The notes under the pieces are model-generated. The model was not told the DNA's origin and ran no database searches. It saw only the letters and a list, made by a program, of their open reading frames with translations. This document shows positions 61,151 through 64,000 of a stretch of 64,000 nucleotides of DNA, piece after piece. The translations under genes and the position numbers were made by a program. Location: positions 372,001 through 436,000 of the forward strand of contig JAEWQP010000022.1 in NCBI GenBank assembly GCA_023399155.1, read 5' to 3'. This stretch comes from Verrucomicrobiota bacterium (GTDB taxonomy: Bacteria; Verrucomicrobiota; Verrucomicrobiia; Opitutales; Opitutaceae). Within the stretch, counting starts at the first letter, position 1. Every line of letters starts with the position of its first letter.

Positions 61151-64000
61151 ATGAGAATCACCGACCTTTTCATCCGGCGACCCGTCCTGGCATTCGTCGT
61201 CAACCTCGTCATCATCGTCGCGGGTATCCAGGCGTATCGTACGCTCAATGTGCGGCAGTATCCGCGCAGTGAGAACGCCTCGATCACCGTCACAACCATC
61301 TACGTCGGCGCCGACGCCGACCTGGTGAAGGGCTTCATTACGGTACCGCTGGAGCGCGCCATCGCAGCGGCGGACGGAATCGATTATCTCTCCTCCTCGA
61401 GTTCGCTCGGTGTGTCGACGATCACGGCGCGCTTGAAGCTCAACTACGACTCCACCAAGGCGCTGGCGGAGATCAGCTCCAAGGTCGATCAGGTGCGCGG
61501 CGATCTCCCGCCCGAGGCGGAGGTGCCGATCATCAATATTGAGACGGCGGACAGCCAGTTCGCCTCCGCCTACTTCAGCTTCACCTCCGACACCTCCGAG
61601 GCCAACGAGATCACCGACTATCTCGTGCGCGTGGTGCAGCCGCGGCTGGCCGCGGTGGAGGGCGTACAGCGGGCCGACATCCTGGGCGGCCGCACGTTCG
61701 CGATGCGCATCTGGCTCGATCCGGCCCGCATGGCGGCGCTGAACATCAGCCCGGCGCAGGTCCGGCAGGCGCTGGGGGCGAACAACTACCTGTCCGCGGT
61801 CGGCTCCACGCGCGGCGCGCTGGTCCAGGTGCCGCTCACGGCCAACACCGACCTGAGCACGGTCGACGAGTTCAGGCAGCTCGTGATCCGCGAGAGCGGA
61901 GGCGCGTTTGTGCGGCTGGGTGACATCGCGGAGGTCGTCCTCGGCGCGGAAAACTACGACTCCGAGGTGCGTTTTTCCGGCGAGAAGGCGGTGTTCATGG
62001 GCCTCTGGGTGCTGCCCAACGCCAATTCGCTCGACGTGATCGCGCGCATCCGCGCCGAGGTGGAGTCGCTGCAGAAGGACCTGCCCAAGGGCATGACCGG
62101 CCGCATCGCGTATGATGCGACTGAATACATCAACGATGCGATCAACGAGGTCTACGAGACGCTGGGAGAGACGCTTCTCATCGTGGCGATCGTGATCTTC
62201 CTTTTCCTTGGCTCCGTGCGCTCGGTCCTCGTGCCGCTGGTGGCGATCCCGGTGTCGCTCATCGGGGCGCTGTTCCTGATGCAGGTCTTCGGGTTTACGC
62301 TCAACCTGCTCACGCTGCTCGCGATCGTGCTCTCGGTCGGTCTTGTGGTCGACGACGCCATCGTGGTCGTGGAGAACGTCGAGCGCCACCTGCGCGAGGG
62401 CCGCACGCCGCTCGACGCCGCCTATCTCGGCGCGCGCGAGCTGCTGGGCCCGATCATCGCGATGACGATCACGCTGGCGGCGGTCTATACGCCGATCGGC
62501 CTCTCCGGCGGCCTGACCGGCACGCTCTTCCGCGAGTTTGCCTTCACCCTCGCCGGCGCGGTCATGATCTCGGGCGTCGTCGCGTTGACCCTTTCGCCCG
62601 TCATGTCAGCCAAGCTGCTCAACGCCAAGGTCGAGCACGGCTGGCTGCCCGCGCACATCAATGCCGGCTTCGAGCGGCTCAAGGGCATCTACGGACGCGT
62701 GCTGGACACCACGTTGAAGTTCCGCCCCGCCGTCTACGGCGTCTGGTTTGTGTTGTTCCTCCTCGTCATGCCGCTCTACACGATGTCCAAGCGCGAGCTC
62801 GCGCCGACGGAGGACCAGGGCATCGTGTTCGGCATCGTCAGCACGCCGGCGAATTCGACCATCGACCAGGTGGTGCCCTACACCGAGGAGGTGAACCGGA
62901 TCTTCGAGGAGACGCCGGAGTTTGCCTACTCCTTCCAGGTCACCAACCCGGGCTTCGGTTTTGCGGGCATGGTGGCCACGCCGTGGGGGGAGCGCACGCG
63001 TACGACCTCCGAGATCCACCAGGAACTCAGCGCGCGCCTCGCGACGATCCCGGGCGTGAACGTCTTTTCCACCGTGCCCGGCGCGCTTCCCGGCGGCAGC
63101 CAGTTCCCGGTCGAGTTCGTCATTGCCTCCACTGCCGACGAGCGCGAACTGATCGGTTTCGCCGAGCAGCTTCGCGTCGCGGCGATGAAGTCCGGCAGCT
63201 TCTACTTCACCGACGTCGACCTCAAATATGACATGCCGAAGGCGGAGATCGTGCTCGATCGCGACAAGGTCGCGGCGCTCGGTCTGAGCATGCAGGAGGT
63301 CGGCGCCGACCTCGGTGCGGCAGTGGGCGGCAACTACGTCAACCGCTTCTCGATCGACGGCCGCAGCTACAAGGTCATCCCGCAGATTGCGCGTTCGGAA
63401 CGGCTCAATCCCGAACAGTTGGGCAACATCTACGTGACCGGCCCGAACGGTCAGCTCGTGCCGCTGAACACGATCGCCACGATTCGCGGCGAGGTGCAGC
63501 CGCGCTCCCTCAACCGGTTCCAGCAGCTCAATTCGGTGACGATCTCGGGCGTGGCGGGCGTGCCGCTCGACGATGCGCTGCGGTTGCTCGAGGACGAGGC
63601 CGCGCGCATCCTGCCCCAGGGCTACAAGATCGACTACACGGGCGAGTCCCGGCAGTTGCGCCTGGAGGGCGGCGATGCCCAGTTCGTCCAGATGATGACG
63701 CTCGCGCTCGTGCTCATCTTCCTGGTACTCGCGGCGCAGTTCAACAGCTTCCGCGACCCGTTCATCATCCTGCTGGGCTCTGTGCCGCTGGCGATGTTCG
63801 GCGCGCTCACCTTCACGTTCCTGAAATTCCCGGTTCCGGACATGCCGTTCTGGACCGACGGGTGGACCACGACCTTCAACATCTACGCGCAGATCGGACT
63901 GGTGACCCTGGTCGGCCTCGTCTCGAAAAACGGCATCCTGATCGTGGAATTCGCCAACGAGATGCAGCGGTCCGGCCTCGGCAAGGTGGCCGCCGTGCGG
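61151..64000 (+). CDS. RND (AcrB/MexB family) multidrug efflux transporter, 3'-truncated by window end
   Basis: At least 950 residues of a proton-driven inner-membrane exporter of the HAE1/AcrB family are present. It begins 'MRITDLFIRRPVLAFVVNL'. The TM4 motif with the paired aspartates is 'LSVGLVVDDAIVVVENVERH'. Further family stretches are 'LVVALTLSP'-like 'GVVALTLSPVMSAKLL' and, near the end, 'LVGLVSKNGILIVEFANEM'. The usual length is about 1030 residues, so roughly 80 are missing off the window. It forms an operon with the adaptor gene, under probable TetR control. Substrates cannot be predicted. Confidence 0.95.
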   Translation, partial: MRITDLFIRRPVLAFVVNLVIIVAGIQAYRTLNVRQYPRSENASITVTTIYVGADADLVKGFITVPLERAIAAADGIDYLSSSSSLGVSTITARLKLNYDSTKALAEISSKVDQVRGDLPPEAEVPIINIETADSQFASAYFSFTSDTSEANEITDYLVRVVQPRLAAVEGVQRADILGGRTFAMRIWLDPARMAALNISPAQVRQALGANNYLSAVGSTRGALVQVPLTANTDLSTVDEFRQLVIRESGGAFVRLGDIAEVVLGAENYDSEVRFSGEKAVFMGLWVLPNANSLDVIARIRAEVESLQKDLPKGMTGRIAYDATEYINDAINEVYETLGETLLIVAIVIFLFLGSVRSVLVPLVAIPVSLIGALFLMQVFGFTLNLLTLLAIVLSVGLVVDDAIVVVENVERHLREGRTPLDAAYLGARELLGPIIAMTITLAAVYTPIGLSGGLTGTLFREFAFTLAGAVMISGVVALTLSPVMSAKLLNAKVEHGWLPAHINAGFERLKGIYGRVLDTTLKFRPAVYGVWFVLFLLVMPLYTMSKRELAPTEDQGIVFGIVSTPANSTIDQVVPYTEEVNRIFEETPEFAYSFQVTNPGFGFAGMVATPWGERTRTTSEIHQELSARLATIPGVNVFSTVPGALPGGSQFPVEFVIASTADERELIGFAEQLRVAAMKSGSFYFTDVDLKYDMPKAEIVLDRDKVAALGLSMQEVGADLGAAVGGNYVNRFSIDGRSYKVIPQIARSERLNPEQLGNIYVTGPNGQLVPLNTIATIRGEVQPRSLNRFQQLNSVTISGVAGVPLDDALRLLEDEAARILPQGYKIDYTGESRQLRLEGGDAQFVQMMTLALVLIFLVLAAQFNSFRDPFIILLGSVPLAMFGALTFTFLKFPVPDMPFWTDGWTTTFNIYAQIGLVTLVGLVSKNGILIVEFANEMQRSGLGKVAAVR

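Overview
The window is GC-rich bacterial DNA, most likely from Verrucomicrobiota and probably Opitutaceae or a close relative. This is inferred from gene content, not from a marker gene. It combines a large TonB-dependent receptor with the 'SPFEV' plug start (Gram-negative envelope), mcsA-mcsB-clpC without ctsR, a free-standing phosphotransacetylase catalytic subunit next to a separate P-loop/DRTGG protein, many prepilin-like proteins, weak Shine-Dalgarno sites and abundant dispersed palindromic intergenic repeats. I see no rRNA, tRNA, phage, transposase or CRISPR array.

Layout. 1-2.3 kb: split phosphotransacetylase (reverse), the two genes separated by a 235-bp element with 29-bp terminal inverted repeats. 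2.6-6.7 kb: murJ, an SBF-like transporter and a glcD-type oxidase (forward). 6.7-11.5 kb: two tandem paralogous polytopic membrane proteins of unknown function (reverse). 11.9-16.1 kb: mcsA-mcsB-clpC protein quality control operon (reverse), then a YceH-family gene. 17.4-29.1 kb: one long type II secretion / type IV pilus-like operon, gspG-H-I-J-K-L-M-D, a PilP/GspC-like gene, gspE and gspF. 29.2-34.8 kb: a TMTC-like membrane protein with TPRs and a TonB-dependent receptor (reverse). 35.6-39.5 kb: a secreted protein, a Sua5-type protein, rpsR, ppnP and an orphan GspF-like protein. 39.5-44.5 kb: an ECF sigma / anti-sigma / Spy-like sensor operon divergent from a nickel and urease-maturation operon (HupE-like, ureE, ureF, ureG, ureD) that lacks ureABC. 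44.6-49.2 kb: proC, a receiver-histidine kinase, folD, an SH3-like secreted protein and an RsuA-family pseudouridine synthase (reverse). 49.7-58.6 kb: an NADPH-flavin reductase, fabG-acpP-fabF, ilvE, a prepilin-like protein and creD, separated by repeat-filled gaps. 58.8-64 kb: a TetR repressor divergent from an RND efflux MFP/pump pair, with three TGACG-N3-CGTCA operators between them.

The most striking feature is the density of several families of palindromic or direct repeats. Most are intergenic, but some lie in frame inside coding regions, notably the N-terminus of the glcD-type gene and the prepilin leader regions of gspJ and gspK. Other points of interest are the perfect 'GCACAATGTCAAT' palindrome found between two pairs of divergent genes, the tandem GT-C-like membrane proteins, the CnrHYX-like sigma module beside nickel genes, and the terminator that abuts the fabF start codon.
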